DNA from: JAYEJW01 sp034716535 | Lineage (GTDB): Bacteria; Pseudomonadota; Gammaproteobacteria; Chromatiales; Chromatiaceae | Assembly: GCA_034716535.1 (NCBI GenBank) | Contig: JAYEJW010000532.1 | Coordinates: 1-7,181, forward strand | DNA length: 7,181 bases | Reading direction: 5' to 3' | Shown: positions 6,575-7,181 of the stretch, piece by piece | Position numbering within the stretch: position 1 is the first letter of the stretch | Layout of the letters: each line of letters opens with the position of its first letter | The notes under the pieces: generated by a model | The model's database searches: none | The model's input: the letters and a program-made list of their open reading frames with translations, nothing else | Told to the model about the DNA's origin: nothing | Program-made: the position numbers and the translations under genes

Positions 6575-7095
6575 ACATGCTTTTATCCGTCCAAGCCTTA
6601 CAAGAGAAGCTCTCCCGTGCAGCGAAACAGTCGCTGGATAGGAGATTCGGAGCGCTCTACGACAAGCTCTACCGCAGTGATGTGCTGCAAGAGGCGTGGG
6701 CGAGGGTACGGGCGAACAAGGGAGCGCCGGGCATCGACGAGCACAGCATCGCCACCATCGAGACGGTCATTGGGGTGGATGCGTTGTTGGCCGAGATCGG
6801 CCAGGAGCTGCACGCCAAGACCTACCGACCGTTACCGGTGAAGCGTTGCTGGATCGACAAGCCCGGCAAAGCCGAAAAGCGCCCGTTGGGCATTCCCGTC
6901 ATCAAAGATCGCGTGGTCCAGATGGCGGCGAAATTGGTGATGGAACCCATCTTCGAGACGAACTTCCTGCCGTGCTCCTACGGCTTTCGTCCCGGACGCG
7001 ATGCGACGCAGGCCATCTGCGAGATCCAGCGGGTCATCACCTTCCAGGGCCAAACGGTCGTCGTCGATGCGGACATCCGCAGCTACTTGGATCGC
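6571..7095 (+). pseudogene. ltrA: Group II intron reverse transcriptase/maturase, N-terminal fragment
   Basis: Intron-encoded protein that in intact form reverse-transcribes the intron and acts as a maturase for its splicing. The visible 175 residues begin 'MNMLLSVQALQEKLSRAA'. They contain the RT0/RT1 region 'AWARVRANKGAPGIDEHSI' (~42-60), RT1-RT2 'YRPLPVKRCWIDKPGKAEKR' followed by PLGIPVIKDRVVQMA, and 'CSYGFRPGRDATQAI'. RT3 follows as VVDADIRSYLD (164-174), including the first catalytic aspartate, D168. After D174-R175 the similarity stops abruptly at 7095, although the frame stays open to the window end. RT blocks 4-7 with the YADD catalytic box, the thumb/maturase domain X and any endonuclease domain are missing; intact relatives have over 400 residues. 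Where family members usually have F-D in RT3, this one has L-D. ATG 6571 is chosen for the overlap with the leader ORF; ATG 6577 is the alternative. The family is certain; the protein cannot be active as seen. Confidence 0.85.
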
Positions 7096-7181
7096 TGTTC
7101 ATACTACCCCCCGGCTGATTTAGGGTCGTCAAAAAGATCTGGAATGGTGTCTGGAAGCTTTATTTTCAGTCCCTTACGCTT
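7096..7181. mobile_element. Foreign sequence interrupting the RT, possible end of an IS21-like element
   Basis: From TGTTCA at 7096 the sequence no longer resembles an RT gene. It starts with TGT, then has a C-run (7106-7112) and 'GGCTGATTTAGGG', and becomes AT-richer than the intron. Termini starting TGT followed by C-rich stretches and GATTTAGGG-like repeats are, from memory, in the style of IS21-family ends. Only 86 bases are visible, with no transposase and no second end, so neither the family nor a target duplication can be confirmed. Confidence 0.35.

Larger units (their letters stand above)
5865..7095 (+). mobile_element. 5' part of a group II intron (ribozyme domains plus truncated RT)
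   Basis: A ~700-base non-coding region rich in short perfect hairpins is followed by the beginning of a group II intron reverse transcriptase/maturase on the same strand, the layout of a retrotransposing group II intron with its ORF in domain IV. The 5' end is placed at GTGTACG (5865), which only partly matches the usual GUGYG start, so this boundary is tentative. The element stops at 7095, inside RT block 3. The rest of the protein and ribozyme domains V-VI are not in the window, so this copy as seen cannot splice or retrohome. It is oriented opposite to the adjacent Rpn-tail ORF, starting 92 bases upstream of that ORF's ATG. Confidence 0.75.

Overview
The window looks like an accessory (genomic-island-like) stretch of a GC-rich proteobacterial chromosome. 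A sulfur-oxidising or purple sulfur gammaproteobacterium (Chromatiaceae-like) is my best guess. It rests only on base composition, the style of the Rpn-family tail and the group II intron protein, so it is weak. There are no housekeeping genes, tRNAs, rRNAs or CRISPR arrays.

Layout, left to right. (1) About 3-2408, plus strand: a large STAND/NACHT-type NTPase whose reading frame is open through the left edge, so its N-terminal domain, probably an effector, lies outside the window. (2) 2409-2608: a short convergent intergenic gap with one weak hairpin. (3) 2609-4945, minus strand: a ~778-residue protein with a long soluble N-terminal part I cannot name, a helical region and two C-terminal membrane helices arranged as in CorA-like proteins, but without the GMN selectivity motif. 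(4) 4946-5154: promoter and intergenic DNA. (5) 5155-5772, minus strand: a chimeric ORF. Its C-terminal 117 residues are the tail of an Rpn/DUF4351-type (PD-(D/E)XK) transposase-nuclease family protein and its first ~88 residues are unrelated. A palindrome and a T6 run sit at the join. (6) About 5865-7095, plus strand: the 5' part of a group II intron (structured ribozyme RNA, then the start of its reverse transcriptase/maturase). It is cut off inside RT block 3. (7) 7096-7181: foreign sequence beginning TGTTCA with C/G-rich runs, possibly the end of an IS21-like element inserted in the intron.

The most interesting content is the convergent pair of a STAND NTPase and a large CorA-like two-helix membrane protein. 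STAND NTPases are typical sensor/switch proteins of bacterial conflict systems, and CorA-like membrane proteins without transport motifs are known as effectors in some defence systems, notably some type III CRISPR loci. The pair sits next to nuclease and mobile-element debris, so a defence or conflict locus is a reasonable hypothesis. The sequence alone does not prove that the two genes work together: they are on opposite strands, do not share an operon, and the neighbour on the left is not visible.
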